DNA of 64,000 bases from Megascapheus bottae (GCA_024803745.1 JANJXV010000004.1:48625358-48689357), one strand, 5' to 3'; shown: positions 22,758 to 35,816, numbered from the stretch's first letter. The notes: a model not told the origin generated them from the letters alone. Translations and numbers: made by a program.

Positions 22758-23609
22758 AGTATGGTAGTAAATAATGCTTTCATAATGCAAGCAATCTAAA
22801 GCTAGAATATGAGATTTCACTGTCAGTTTAATTAAAAGAAAAATATCAGCAAACCTAAGCTTCACCAATTTATGGACTGCTTTATTTTATTGAATTATCT
22901 GTCCCATATCTAAGAAAATCTTTTCTTTTTTAGAAACTGTCATGCCGTGTTATTGCCAGTAAATAAAATGGATTGGTCTGACAGTCTTGAATGTTATCAT
23001 TTGCTGTTGTTATGATTACCACAATACTGTTCTTTTTATAAGTTTTCTACAAATAATTTCTGTTGACAACATACACAAATAGATTTTTTTGCTGTTTTAT
23101 TGCTGAATGAAGAACACCATAGAATTGTGCAAAGATAAACAAGGCACAGCATTACATAATTTTTAAAAGTTTTTGTGAATTAGTAGATACTTTCAATAGC
23201 CTGAGGCTGTGCAAAATAAACTTAATGATTCATCTAAAAGTATTAAAAATCAGACTGAAATTTTCACTTTTATTCCAAATGACTACTTCCAAATATCTGT
23301 ATTTTAACCAGAGTGTATGCTTTGATTGCTGTTTCCATTAAGGTAGCTCATTCCTCTGATATATGACAGCACTATCACAGATTAGCACAGGTATTTCTGT
23401 GCACATGTGTACATTTACTTTGTCATGTCAAAATATCAACATTAATTTCAGTATTTAACTAAGAGGTAAACAGAATGAGTAAGCAGAAATAAGTTGAAAC
23501 AAACATAGAATTCTGTCATATAGGTAATTTGAGTATAAATATGAAATATATGTTTAATATTATATTTAGGCTTATTATTATTTAGGCATTATTTTGTGAT
23601 AATATATAA
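22758..23609. other. Unannotated AT-rich sequence
   Basis: No gene or repeat recognised between the SINE and the L1 that follows. Confidence 0.5.
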
Positions 23610-24907
23610 TCAAATACAGAGTCAGAGGGCTTTTTAAAATTTAATTTAATTTTTTATTGTCAGGGTAATGTATAGAGGGATAACAGTTACATTTGCCAGC
23701 AAGTAGGTGCATTGCTTCTCACACAATGACACAATGATAATTCTTCTAATGTGTTTTGTCCCCATTTCCCTCTCCACCACCCCTTCCGATCATCTTGCTT
23801 TCCCCTCTTCCCTTTCCTATTTGAAATAAAAAAAATAAATGTGTATATAATACACCAGGTAACAAAGTCAGATAGAGTAGCAATATGAGACTGATCAAAG
23901 GGTAACAAAAGAGAAGAGAAATAACATAGTACATTAGGAACAATAATCACACAAGATAATGCTCTTGTTTCCGTATCCTAGAGAATCTTTCATTTGGTTT
24001 CATCCTATATGACTTTATGTATCTAGGTTTTGAGCTATTGTAATCTGCTAGGAGAGTCCTAGGTGTGTACTTTTACAAATGAGGAAAACAATTGAGCCTA
24101 TGGCCCCTTAGGTCTGGTCTACTTCACTTAATATGATGTTTTCCAAGTCTTTCCATTTCCTTACAAATGGGGCAATATCATTCTTTCTGAGGCAGCATAG
24201 AATTCCATTGTTCATAAGTACCACATCTTCTTGATCCAATCATCTACTGAGGGGTATCTGGGTTGGTTCCATATTTTTGCTATGATAAATACTGCTGCAA
24301 TGAACATCGATGTGCTAGTGGCTTTAGTATGTCCCTGTTTCTGGACATTTGGGTAAATGCCAAGGAGTGAAATTGCTGGGTCATGTTTAGTCTTTTGAGG
24401 AATCATAGTGGTTGAACGAGTTTGCACTCCCACCAACAGTGTAGTAGGGATCCCTCCTGGCCACATCCCCACCAGCATCTGTTTTTATCAGATTTCTTGA
24501 CCATGGCCATTCTAACTGGAGTGAGGTGAAATCTCAAAGTTGTTTTGATTGCATTTCTTTTATGGCCTGAGATGTCAAGCATTTCTTCATGTGTCTATAG
24601 GGCATTCTTATTTCCTCTTCAGAGAAGTCTCTCTTTAAGTCTTTAGCCCATCTTTTAATGGGATTGTGATATCTTTGAGGATTTGTTTTTGAGAGATTCA
24701 GTTTTTTGAATTGTTTTATATTTTAGATATGAGGCCTTTGTCCTTTATATGGTTAGTGAAGATCTTCTCCCACACTGTGGGCTTTCTATTTAACTTGCTA
24801 GCTATGTCCTTTGTCATACAGAAGCTCTGCAGTTTGTGCAAACTTTCTTTAATTTGTTGTGTTTCTGGGTCTTTACGGTAATACATATTCAAATACAGAG
24901 TCAGAGG
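23610..24907 (-). mobile_element. 5'-truncated L1 with 19-bp TSD
   Basis: Minus-strand L1, body about 23630-24880: 3' tail, 3' UTR (C-rich at 23766-23812), and ORF2 C-terminal region. The minus frame 24212-24478 reads MFIAAVFIIAKIWNQPRYPS and DDWIKKMWY, the conserved ORF2 C-terminus. Direct repeats of 19 bp (tcaaatacagagtcagagg) at 23610-23628 and 24889-24907 match perfectly; the imperfect match extends leftward a further 9 bp or so. ORF2 is frame-broken. A young-looking insertion judging from its intact TSD. Confidence 0.95.
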
Positions 24908-25619
24908 TCTCATATGTAAAAAACTATTTATGCTGCCCTTCAGTAAATCATATATAATTTGAATATTTAATTATCCTTCTATAAACTCTGTAACTGATGC
25001 ATCTGCAAAATAAGCAATGCTAAATAAAATATTAACTTCAAGTAGAAAATCAGCATTAATCTTAAACAAGTACACTCAACAAAAACATTGCTCAAGGTTA
25101 CATGGTTAGTTTAAAACTTCTCTCTGAGCATTTTCCCCAGTTATAAAGAAATAAATCTCATTGTGGCTTCATAGTGTTATGTTCCTAAATCTAATGAATC
25201 CTCCCTACCAACACCTTCCAGCTCAGGACTCCTACAGTTTTCTACCTCCTAAGAAGCCACTTCATGCCTCATGCACCATCCTATACTACCATCTATGTAG
25301 CACATAACAGGGGGAAAATTTCATTTACAATTTACGAGGTTCCTAGTAGGATCTGGCCCTTGTTTACTAAGTACTATCTTGGATTTTGGCAAACAGGTTT
25401 AGAGGTGAAAGTTTTCTAAAAGTCGAATTGCTTTGCATAACAAGTGAGGTAAAGGAAAGTGAGAAATAAATAGAAAATCCATTCTCTAGAGAGAAAGAAT
25501 AAAAATAAAATACCTGCAAGTGCCATGAGTAGGAAGACAGGGTACATGGATAGCAGAAATGATATTTTAATGTGTATAAGACCAATAAAACTTAAGTAAA
25601 GAAAACCCATACATGAATT
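24908..25619. other. Unannotated sequence
   Basis: No gene or repeat recognised. The 72- and 94-codon minus frames at 25367-25700 cross into the SINE and have no family match. Confidence 0.45.
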
Positions 25620-25846
25620 TCCTGGGCCATTTCTTTTTTTTTTTTTGCCAGTCCTGGGCTTAAGCTCAGGGCCTGAGCACTGTCCTTGGACTTTTCTCAA
25701 GGCTAGAGCTCTACCACTTGAGCCTTAGTACCACTTCCGGCTTTTTCTAAGTATGTAGTACCAAGGAATCGAACCCGGGTCTTCATGCATGCTAGGCAAA
25801 CACTCTACCACTAGGCCAAACTCCCGGCCCATCCTGGGCCATTTCT
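25620..25846 (-). repeat. IDL-Geo-type SINE with 15-bp TSD
   Basis: Full minus-strand copy, body 25635-25831, close to consensus ('accaaggaatcgaacccggg'). A perfect 15-bp duplication 'tcctgggccatttct' at 25620-25634 and 25832-25846. One of the least diverged copies here. Confidence 0.96.
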
Positions 25847-25954
25847 AAGTAAACAACATAGAAGCTGAATTATCTTGTCATGGGTATTTTATTTTCTCAG
25901 TAGTAGAGTGCTACATACCTATGAGGTATGTGTTTTGTAAACATGTTCATATTT

Positions 25955-26042
25955 CTTTGCTGGTACTGCTGGAGTTAGAACTCAAGGACTTGCCCTTACT
26001 TGTTAGATAAGCACTCCATCACGTGAACCACATCTTTAGCTC
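25955..26042 (-). repeat. ID-like tRNA-derived SINE
   Basis: The reverse complement shows 'agctaaagatgtggttcacg', 'gagtgcttatctaac' and 'ttgagttctaactccagc' with 'agtaccagc' after the B-box, typical of ID SINEs. Confidence 0.75.
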
Positions 26043-26109
26043 TGTTCATAAATTGTGAATTAACATATTTTTCAGTAAGCATGATTTTCATATAAATGTA
26101 TGAAAAGTT

Positions 26110-26148
26110 GCATATGTGTGTGCGTGTTGTGTGTGTGTGTGTGTGTGG
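26110..26148. repeat. (GT)n microsatellite
   Basis: Interrupted GT repeat. Confidence 0.9.
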
Positions 26149-26159
26149 TTAGCCATTTT

Positions 26160-27349
26160 GTGACCATCTGTAGTCACTTTGTAAAAGTAACATATTACTA
26201 TAGTATGCCTTTATAAGAGTGGAAGCTCTCTCCCTCTCCTTTGCCTTTCAGAGCATTTCAGAAAAGGAGGATCTTTGTGAAGTACCTAGGTCATATGAAC
26301 TTTGTTAAGGATATTAGCTCTATTATAAAAGACACCAACCCAAAAAAGCAGCCTTATCTCTTCTGTCCCATGAAAACAACCAAACAGCTAATTAGGATTC
26401 AAGAAGCAGATGTGCATCAGACACTGAATCTACTCCAGAAGGGTAACAAATACATTTCTGTTTAGTATAAGCCTTCACACTATGATAACTAGCAACTACA
26501 GAGAATATGGCCAAAATGTTGAGAGGAGGTGGCAAGTAAATTAAATAGTTCATGCTAGAAGAGTCAGAAGGCCAACTGAGGATAGGAATTATTTTTGGTG
26601 AGTGTGGGATCTCTAGTCATCAAAAGCTTTTAGTTAGGAAGGGATTACTAAAGAATGATAGCCTGATGTGTGTTCTGGGGCCCAATAAGGTTTTCATAGT
26701 TCTCAGAATAGGGATGAAACAGTTTATGCAGTCAGAAATGTTAGCAGAGAAATGAGAACCTCCAGCAAGGCTGGGAGCTCAATTGAGGTAAAGATGGCCT
26801 CCACAGGGAGAGACAGGAGCAGTGAGTTCAGCAAGTTTCTAAAAAGGTACTAATTTATGGTGCAGGAATGCCCTAATGTCAGGAAAGCAATTCTTATAGG
26901 TAGAATGCCTGAAAGAGGTGTTGAGAAAGAAAAGATAGGAGCAGCACTTTGACAATGTGTGGAAGGAGATATGCACATGTGGAGCTATTGTGATTAAGTG
27001 CCTTGACCTAGAGGAATAAAACTGCTCTCTTATTTTGATAACAAGAATGGATTTCTGGAGCAAATCATGTTGTTTATATTGAGTATAAATACTAATATGG
27101 ACAATATTGCACAGGGGTTTTTTTTTGCCTTACATACCAAAGTAACTCTTTTTACAATCAATTACTACATCACCAGTCACCAAGATGTTTGCCTAGAGTA
27201 CTTACATCAGGAAGTCACTACTCAAAATATCAGTAACCAAAGAACACATGAGAACTAAGTATCATACTGCTCAACATGTATCACTAGGGGTATAGTTTCA
27301 ATATGAATGTCATATAAAAGCCATATCATAATTGCAGTAGAGAATAAAT
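26160..27349. other. Unannotated sequence
   Basis: Less AT-rich than neighbours, with purine-rich stretches at 26540-26960. The 74-codon frame at 26241-26465 and those at 26552 and 26839 have no recognised motif. A decayed LTR or old retroposon is possible but not supported. Confidence 0.4.
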
Positions 27350-27440
27350 ATGGTTTGGAGATGAGTTGGTAGAGTGAGAGCCAATGGGTGGAAGCAGGAG
27401 GTATTGAGTTTGATTCCTAGTCTTGGACCTAGAAAACAAA
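27350..27440 (+). repeat. ID-like SINE, worn
   Basis: 'gagatgagttggtagagtga' and 'attgagtttgattcctagtc' followed by an A-rich tail, resembling a decayed plus-strand ID element. Confidence 0.55.
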
Positions 27441-27993
27441 AATAAAATAAACATGTTTCTGTGAGAAGCAGAAGTTTTAAGTAAGTCTTAGCATAAGCAT
27501 TGTAAATAAGCCAAATAATAGACTTACATAGTTGAAATCCAGAGATTCTCAGTCTAGTTCACATTATTCCTGTCTGGCATGTTTTTTTAAAAGCATGTGG
27601 GTCTTCATACAGAACAGATTCTCAGAGAATGGCAGACATCAGTTTATGAAAAACAAGGCAAAACAAAGCAACAACAAACAAACCAAGAAACAAAACCTTT
27701 CTAATCCTGCTCTGCATCTGGGATGAGTCTCCCTGCAGAGTTTGAGGAGTGCGGACTCTTGCTAGGACAAGTGGAAGATAGTTGACAGATGCTGAAGGAT
27801 AGATCCAAGCCAATGAGATTGATTAAAATAGTCCAAACACAGAGGCCAGCTCTAGTGAAATAGTCTAATTTGTGATGCCAAAACCAGTGTGTGTATGTGT
27901 CAATTTGGGATATAATCATGCAGAACTAATCAAGACCAAAAAATTACTTGAACTCTTCTTTTAGGACTGAATCACTTCAGAGAAAATAAGTAA
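27441..27993. other. Unannotated sequence
   Basis: No gene or repeat recognised; includes a short run of CAAA-type repeats near 27648-27698. Confidence 0.45.
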
Positions 27994-28800
27994 ATTTTTG
28001 TGATTCTTTTTTATTTATTTATTTTATTGTAATGTATAGAGCAGTTATAGTTACATACACCAGATAGTAGGTGCATTATTTCTCATACATTGATACCCCT
28101 TTTCAGGTGTTTGTCCCTATTTCCCTCCCCTGACCCCTCCCAATCATCTTGTTTGCCTCCCTTCCCTTTCTTATTTCAAGTAATCAAATAAGCATATATA
28201 CAATATACCAGGTAACAAAGCCATATACAGTAACAATATGTATGAGATTAACCAAAGGGCAACAGAGAAATAACATAGTACATTGAGAACAACAATCACA
28301 CAACATACAGCTTTTGTTTCAGTATCCTGGAGATCCTTTTATTTAACCTCATCCTATATGACCTTATGTATCTAGGTTTTGTGCAATTGAATTCCTCTGC
28401 TAGGAGAGTCCTAGATGTGTACTAATTATTACAAATGAAGGAAACCATTGAGCCTATGTTCCATTGAGTCTGGCTTACTTCACTTAGTATGATTTTTTTC
28501 CAAGTCTTTCCATTTCCTTACAAATGGGGCAATATCATTCTTTCTGAGGCAGCATAGAATTCCATTGGGTATAAATACCACATCTTCTCGAGCTAATCAT
28601 CTACTGAGGGTTATCTGGGTTGATTCCATATTTTTGCTATGGTAAATAATGTTGCAATGAACATTGTAGTGCTAGTGGCTTTAGTATGTTCTTGTTTCTG
28701 GACATTTGGGTAAATGCCAAGGAATAAAATTGTTGGGTCATAGGGGAGCTCTATGTTTAGTCCTTTGAAGAATTGTCATACTGCTTTTTGTGGATTATTC
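27994..28800 (-). mobile_element. 5'-truncated L1
   Basis: Minus-strand L1 with T-rich tail, 3' UTR (C-rich near 28115-28170) and ORF2 C-terminal region ending near 28783 ('tcatactgctttttgtgg'). A similar 'tttttgtg(g)att' on both edges (27995 and about 28785) may be the TSD, imperfect. ORF2 is not open. Confidence 0.9.
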
Positions 28801-29313
28801 TTTATCTTGTGCTTTAAAATTGTGCATATTTACCGGATGCCCAAACCATATTTCTCTAAGACCAAACAGAATGCATTTTCTTGTTGAATGTTTATTAAAC
28901 AGTGTTCACATAGTAAATAAATGGTACTACATATATATTAATTAAACAAAGTTGAATGGCATGTGAGTTTTCATCTTATACATCATATGTATCCGTATGG
29001 GATACATGGCAGTGTGAGGAGGGTCTGGATTCTGATGTTCTTGCTAGAGATGGCTGCCAGCATTCTTCTACCATGCTCTCTTCTACAAGTGTTAGCTCCA
29101 AGTTCAGTGCTGTTGTTTCTTAATTTTTTTAATATTGAGTTACTTATGATAGATAGTATAATTTTTAAGTCTGGGAAAATGGCATTTAGAAAAATGTACA
29201 TTATTTTTATGCCTGTTTTTATGGTCAGTAATTGTCAGTAAGGCTGTATTTTCTCAACTTTCAATTTTGACAGATTACATACTGATATGTAGGATGTATG
29301 TACTAATTAGGTT
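28801..29313. other. Unannotated sequence
   Basis: No gene or repeat recognised. The two ~70-90 codon frames at 28963-29241 overlap on opposite strands and lack motifs. Confidence 0.45.
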
Positions 29314-29482
29314 ATAATGTTTGTATTGTATGCACTACATATATACACATATGTGTATATATATACCATATGGTATATATGTACACATATATATACACAC
29401 ACACATATATATACACATATATAATGTTTGTATTGCATGCACTACATATATACACATATGGTATGTATATATATATATGTGC
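29314..29482. repeat. Locally duplicated AT/GT repeat with palindrome
   Basis: A segment beginning 'ataatgtttgtattg' at 29314 recurs at 29421, a shift of 107 bp, with one base change in the first 30. Between them lies a 42-bp near-perfect palindrome, 29349-29390, centred on 'ccatatgg' with a single mismatched pair. TA and CA alternation runs throughout. Confidence 0.9.
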
Positions 29483-30042
29483 TTGCCAGTGAATTATGTT
29501 TCCACAGATAATGGGAAATTAGATCACACATATCAATAGGAATCTGTAATCTCAAAATATGGAAACCCCATTCCCTCACACTCCCAAAGGACAGGCATGG
29601 AGCTCTTCAAAGCAGACCACATGTAGCTGAACATGAGACTTGCTCAGTTAGTTCCCGGAATCTGGCTTGTATAATCAACTTCAAGTAAAGACAGCAAACT
29701 TGTAACCCATATACCCATTCAACCACCTTCAACCCTACCCTCACACCGTGACCCCACTTAAAGTCCCTCCAACCCTGGCCGAATTATGATTACACTTTGC
29801 AAGCATGCACCATGGAGCCACCTTCAATCCTACCAACACTCATAATCCTACTTTAAGTGCCTCCACCCATCCCCCCATTATGCGTTAAGGCTTGTGGCTC
29901 TCTTCAGGTCAGTCTGATATCCCTCTTCAACCTTCATTACAGTTGGTCTGGTATGTTCAGGTCAGTTTCTTTGTTTTTGTTCTTCCCACCTAACACACAT
30001 AATAATTGAACATAATGAATTGACGTACAATTAAATCATAAG
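29483..30042. other. Unannotated, with a twice-occurring C-rich unit
   Basis: 'caccttcaaccctaccctca' at 29721 and 'caccttcaatcctaccaaca' at 29821, each followed by a similar 'acttaaagt(c)cctcca' segment, form two ~55-bp units about 100 bp apart. This may be part of an LTR element; family not recognised. Confidence 0.45.
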
Positions 30043-30405
30043 TGTTAGGGAAATGACTTCGGTGGGAAAAGGAATAATGTTGACTCAATTGTCAACAGGC
30101 TAGGACTATTTATTGCCAGTGAGGGGCACAGACCTTCTTGCAGATTTGGAAGCTGTGCCAAGGGACTAGGTCTTGGGGTGGACTTACATAGGTCTTCACA
30201 AGGATAAAAAAAAAAATAGGCTATGGTTTCTTTAGGGCCAAGGGCAGTGTCATAGGCCAGGTCCACAGTGGAATGTTCCACCAGGAGTGAAGAGCTATTG
30301 TCTCCTGGAGGCTAAGGACAAAATGACCTTGGAGCAGACAAACATGGGAACACACATCTGTAGTTTTGCTTGACCCAGGGAATATGGCAGGAGTCAATCC
30401 TTCCA
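30043..30405 (-). mobile_element. Solo LTR with 4-bp TSD
   Basis: Minus-strand LTR: starts 'tggaaggattgactcctg' (30405 leftwards), TATA-like T/A stretch near 30210, polyadenylation signal 'aataaa' at about 30108 (minus), end 'ccctaaca' at 30043. The termini are TG...CA and 'taag' is found immediately outside both ends (30039-30042, 30406-30409). A 363-bp solo LTR left by recombination fits; a 4-bp TSD would favour a class-I (ERV1/gamma-like) element. No internal genes. The minus frames inside it are not genes. Confidence 0.75.
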
Positions 30406-30790
30406 TAAGTAAATTACTATTTTTTTCGCATGATAATGGGAAAATATATAATCAATTATAAGATACTATAAGTAAAGTTTTTAATAGCTTAAAATTTGAA
30501 AATACTACCACTTGCCTATGGATTCTTTGTTCATTAAATAAGCACTATGGAAAGTACAATTTTACAAATGGAAAGTGTTTCCAAATAGCTTTGATATACA
30601 GAGAACCCTGAACCTGTATTTAGGTCAGAAGTAACATTGATGAAAGAAGTCAGAGAACGGGTTTTTGTTTTGTTTTGCTTGTTTGCTGTTCAGGAAGCTG
30701 ATGAGAGATCAACTTCTTTCTCTGCTAGAAAAGTTTACAAAATGAATTATTGCCTAAGTTCAGTCAGCAAGTTGAATGTTAATGTAAGGC
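30406..30790. other. Unannotated sequence
   Basis: AT-rich gap between two LTRs; nothing recognised. Confidence 0.45.
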
Positions 30791-31240
30791 TGTAGGGTAG
30801 AGAAGAGCAAGCAGGGAGAATTAGGGTAAGTAGAGTAAGTAGAGGCAAGTTTATTCAGGCACCCTCCCAGGTAAACTCCTTGATGGAGATCAGGCCTGGT
30901 TGCAGGCAAGGCTTTTATGGCTAGGATAAAAGTGGAACTGTTAAGCAGTAGAAATTTTTATGGGGCAGTTTCTGATCTGCACTTGGGAGTCTAAGCAGGT
31001 GGTATTTTGGTACAAGGAGGTGGTTTGTCTGCCTCCCCTTCCCCCAGCAGCCTGACAGTTAAAGCAAATGCAGTGCTAGGAAAAGTTAAAACAGCAGGGA
31101 AACCTTTGGCCTAGGTGTTGCAATAGGGAAAGATTTAAAACTTTAACTGTTAAAACCAAGGTGGAAGCATTTATAAAAGTTGCCATCTTTACTTTATTTA
31201 CTAGTTGATTTTACCTAAAGGGAAAGTTAACTTTCTACTA
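30791..31240 (-). mobile_element. LTR-like element
   Basis: The minus strand shows a TATA box 'ccataaaagcc' (near 30915), polyadenylation signal 'gaataaac' (near 30852) and the end 'ctctaccctaca' at 30791, with CA terminus. The upstream edge is placed at about 31240, where the purine run 'aggggaaa' (31241-31248 on plus as tttcccct) resembles a polypurine tract. The 5' TG is not exact and no TSD was found, so this edge is approximate. Sequence beyond 31250 might be internal provirus but no coding motif is visible. Confidence 0.55.
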
Positions 31241-31249
31241 TTTCCCCTA

Positions 31250-32817
31250 CTGGAGATAGGCTTCTGTACTCTCAAACCCTGGGAAAGCCAGGATCATTTT
31301 TCCCCAGATTACAATATAAAGGTTTGCTTCCCAGATCATTAAGAAAGGCAGTGGGATATTGTAAAGCTGTCAAGAGTCTTTAGAAAGATTTACAACTGAA
31401 AGAGGAGGCAGAGAAGTTTACAATTACAAGTTTTGTTTTGTTTTGTTTTTTAAAGAAAATTCTCTTAGAAAAAATAAAAAGGTTCATGAAAGCCTGGGGC
31501 AGAAAGAAGCCTTTCAAAAGAGTTCTGTTAATCTATGAAAACATTGAGTTCCTCTTAATGGACAAAGATGGAGCAGAGCAGGATGTTAATAGCAAAATTA
31601 TCCCTTTCTTAGAATCTTATAAAGGAGACTTTGTTAAACTCTGCTGGAAGAAACTTGGTTAAATCAGAGATTTTGTGACTGTCATTTCAATTTATTTAGG
31701 TCAGCTTTAAATTGTCAGAATCATACTTAATAAAATTTTTTCTTCCAAATATTTATTCTTTAAAAACCAATTTATATGAGAAAACTATTCACAGTGATTA
31801 TGATTTCAATGGAAGAATCTCTTTAAAAGGGTTACCTATCTTTAATAAGCTTATATACAATTTTGAATTTTAAATTATATATCAATTTACCAAGATGTCA
31901 CATCTTATCATATTTCAAGAAGAATCTTTTGTTTTACCTAATAATGATTTATAATTTTGTAAATAAGAAAAACACATAGTTAAACTATATCAGAATTTAT
32001 CATTTTAAAACCACTTGCAAATACGTCTAAGAAGATGAAATACACCTACAGTATGTTTCTTAGCCATAGCTATGTGATGAAAGTATATGAGGAATTTTTA
32101 GGAGCACAAATGCTAGCAGAGAATTTATAAGAAGGGTGGATAATAGCTTAAAGGCTTTACTAAGAAAGATTAATACCATTCAAGTCAAAATATATTGGGA
32201 AGAATCCAATAGAAGTGCTAAAACTGGACAGAACAACTAAGAGCAGCGAAAAATGTCTTCCATAGGTTCATTTATAAATGTGATGCAGCCCAAGAACATA
32301 CTGATGAGCATCAAAGATAAATTACTGAAGTTGAAACACAAGGAAATGCATTCCGTGTTTGTCCTGTTTATAGCATTTTGTCTTGCTTTGGTTGCAGAGG
32401 TCAGAATGGATTGATGTCAGCCTTAGAAGCTGGTAGTTTGAGAAGAATCCATCACTGCCAGTTGATTTTCAGGAACTTGCTTGCCAAACTGAATAGTTAT
32501 GACCTGGTTAGAAACCTCTAGACATGCTAAGTTTACCTACTGCATTTTGAAGCCTTAAAAAAATCACACATACTTTCTTATCTATGTAAGTAAAATCAAA
32601 TAAAAACCATAAAGACATGAAGTTTTTATCCATCATTTTTTTCAAGTTTGGCAATGCTAGTCTTTGTGTGAGTTATATTTTTTTTCTGAAACTACCGCAT
32701 ACAAATCAAATATGTTCATGGGGTTCAATGTGATATTTCTAGAAGGGTACAGCAGTACTTGGTGTGACCACTGCAGATTAAACTTCGAATGGTCAAGATG
32801 ATACTTTTGAGAATGTA
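31250..32817. other. Unannotated; possible old L1M piece near its end
   Basis: The plus frame at 31438-31662 (74 codons, Lys-rich) has no recognised domain. About 32690-32800 ('atatgttcatggggttcaat') faintly resembles an ancient L1 3' end. The rest is AT-rich without signal. Confidence 0.4.
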
Positions 32818-32908
32818 ATTTTATGTTTTCCTTTACAGCACTAGAATTTGAACTCAGAGCCTTGCTAGTCTGTCCTGATACTATTGAACCACATCGCCAA
32901 CCTGATTT
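32818..32908 (-). repeat. ID-like SINE, worn
   Basis: 'agaatttgaactcagagcct' (B-box side) and 'gaaccacatcgccaacc' on the plus strand, the reverse of an ID-type element. Confidence 0.6.
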
Positions 32909-33049
32909 CACTGGTTATTTCTAGTATAGGATCTCACTTCCTGCTCTAGTTACTCATTGTATAGGTCTTCATTGAGTCCATAGAAGGAAGTTGCAGGAAT
33001 ACCTTGTAACCAATAGCCTCCAGTTTCAGCTTTCTATGTATTTAGGGAT

Positions 33050-33178
33050 AATAGTTGCATACCATTATAGCCAGCTATTGTTTGAGAATGGGTCTTGTGA
33101 AATTTTTCTGCCCAGAATGGTCTCACACTACCTCTCCAATAGCTAAGATTACAGAAGTGAGTCACCAGGGCCCAGCTA
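33050..33178 (-). repeat. B1-like SINE monomer
   Basis: The reverse complement gives 'gggccctggtgactcacttc', 'tgtaatcttagctattgg' and 'gtgtgagaccattctgggc', a B1-type monomer. Confidence 0.7.
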
Positions 33179-33221
33179 TAACTTCTCCTGGAATAACATG
33201 TTTTATCTTTAACTGTATTTT

Positions 33222-33312
33222 TTTTGTCTTTTCTTTTTGGTACTGGGGATTGAACATAGAACATAGCACTTGCTAAGCAAGGGCTTTGCCACTGAGCTGC
33301 ATCCCAGCCTCA
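33222..33312 (-). repeat. ID element (tRNA-Ala-derived SINE)
   Basis: 'tttggtactggggattgaac', 'gcacttgctaagcaagg' and 'ccactgagctgcatcccagc' on plus: the reverse complement of a canonical ID element with T-rich tail at its left. Confidence 0.9.
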
Positions 33313-33960
33313 ACATTTTTTATCTTTAATAACCATAGAACAAATGTATTGGGGCAATTCAGACACACATTTGCTACAGGGCAAAGCTCTCTGAATTGTA
33401 ATCAGATATCTGTTGTGAAATTTTTCTCCTCCTCATCATATAACTTCAATCCAGGCAAACACTAATTTCTATAGTATGACTCCGAATATACAGAGTAATT
33501 TCTGTGGTAGACATTGCAAATTAGATTGAATGTGGGAGGAAACAGAAAATGACATTTGATGCATAACTGTGATAAAGCTTGATGTGTGGGTTTTAATTTG
33601 GAAAATATTGTGAGCGAGTTGTAGGGAGAACAAAAGCTAGCAAATGCAGAAAAAATAGTGTCTCATTTCCAGTGTCTGCTTATGCCATTATGATTTCTTT
33701 TGTGGGAAAATGTGTAATTGACATTAATTTTCTGGCTAATCTAATTAAATTATGAAAAATGGTGCAAAAAAACTTGTAAGGGGCTGTGGGCAAAGCTTTG
33801 AGCCCCTTTTAATGACTATTACTTTGGTACTTGATATATTGTTCTGAATCATTATTTTATGCACTAAAGGGTAAAGAAAGGGGGGGGGGATAATTTTTGC
33901 AACCCTTACATGTTCAGATTCTCAAACTGAGGATGGTATTTTAAAACTGAAACATGTTTT
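33313..33960. other. Unannotated sequence with G-run
   Basis: No gene recognised. A run of about 10 G at 33881-33890. Confidence 0.45.
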
Positions 33961-33961
33961 G

Positions 33962-34140
33962 AGGCCTGGAGTTAGCCTAGTGGGAGAGTGCTTGGCTAAT
34001 ATGCACAAAGACCTGGGTTTTATTCGTTGGTAGAAAAAGCTGGAGACAGTGTTGTGGCTCAAGTGGTAGAACTCTAACCTTGAGATAGCCCAAGGACAGA
34101 TCTCAGTCCCTCAGTTCAAGCCTCAGGACACACAAAAAAA
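33962..34140 (+). repeat. IDL-Geo-type SINE
   Basis: 'ggagttagcctagtgggaga', 'gcacaaagacctgggttt', right module 'gttgtggctcaagtggtaga', end 'caagcctcaggacac' and an A-rich tail that runs into (AAAG)n to 34167. The junction motif is shortened to 'ggtagaaaaagc', an internal deletion. Confidence 0.88.
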
Positions 34141-34453
34141 GAATAGAAAAGAAAAAAGAAAGAAAGAAATATGTTTTATATGTGATCATAGAGAAAGAAA
34201 AGGAATATAAACAGGAATAGCTAGTAAATGAAGATAAACATGAGGAGCTACCAAGTGAATGATTGATCAGAAACCATGCCCTTAAATATTTTCCCTGTTT
34301 TCTGAAACTCACCATACCAGTCTCAGATGTTGGTTCACACATGCAGCCAGTGAGCTCTGAAATTCAATGGGACCTGAGCTGAAAGGAAAACATAACATTT
34401 GGTCTCAGAAGCCAGGTGGCTTCACATCACATCGCATTGTTTTTTCTTACACA

Positions 34454-35092
<639 letters not shown>

Positions 35093-35816
35093 TTACTTTT
35101 ATAAACCAAATGCTCATATTTGTCTAGAAAACAGAATTATCTTTGATCAAACTCAAGGTCAGGTTGTGTAAAATCAAACTCTCAGAAACCTGAGACTGCT
35201 GATTAATGTGTTCAAGGTTTTTGCCTAGATATGCGTGTAAAAAGACTTTTCTCTTTCTAACCATTTCCAGTAAAATCTCACCAGTACATTGCTTCTGATG
35301 TTCATTCTGCCATTCAGTTCATACATATGAAATTTGATATACATATATATGCCAATAGATGATCACTTAAATTTTTTCTAACACTGTAAGTAGATTTGCT
35401 TTTCATAGTACTTTTCGCTTATAGTTTATTAATAATTGTTTTCATTCTCTTATTTGTCTTCATTTGCCAGGATATAAAACTCAAGGAGAGTGATGAACAT
35501 GGCTATTGTTTACTCTGGATAGTTATCACCTTGTTACAAGGCTTTTAAGAATCTGTACATTAAATTATATTGGATTCTGTAGACACATTTCATTTTCATT
35601 CTTGGTTGCTCAACTTTAGGTACACACGGTTTCCCTTAACTGCTGCATGGACAAAGAGTCAGTCAATTATGTACCCTAACTTCTTGTTTTTAAAGTCTTT
35701 CTTCAGACCATTGGTTGAACTTCTGCTTTGTTGTGTTTCTGCCTTCTACTGGTATCTGATAATACTGGTGTCTCATAGCATTACTCTACCTTTTACCTGG
35801 AATGCTCAATAATCTT
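35093..35816. other. Unannotated sequence
   Basis: No gene or repeat recognised; the 80-codon frame at 35570-35812 has no domain. Confidence 0.45.

Noticed and set aside
26241..26465. A 74-codon Lys-rich frame preceded by 'ctttcag', resembling a 3' splice site
   Set aside because: A single pyrimidine-AG is weak evidence; no matching donor or protein family could be recognised.
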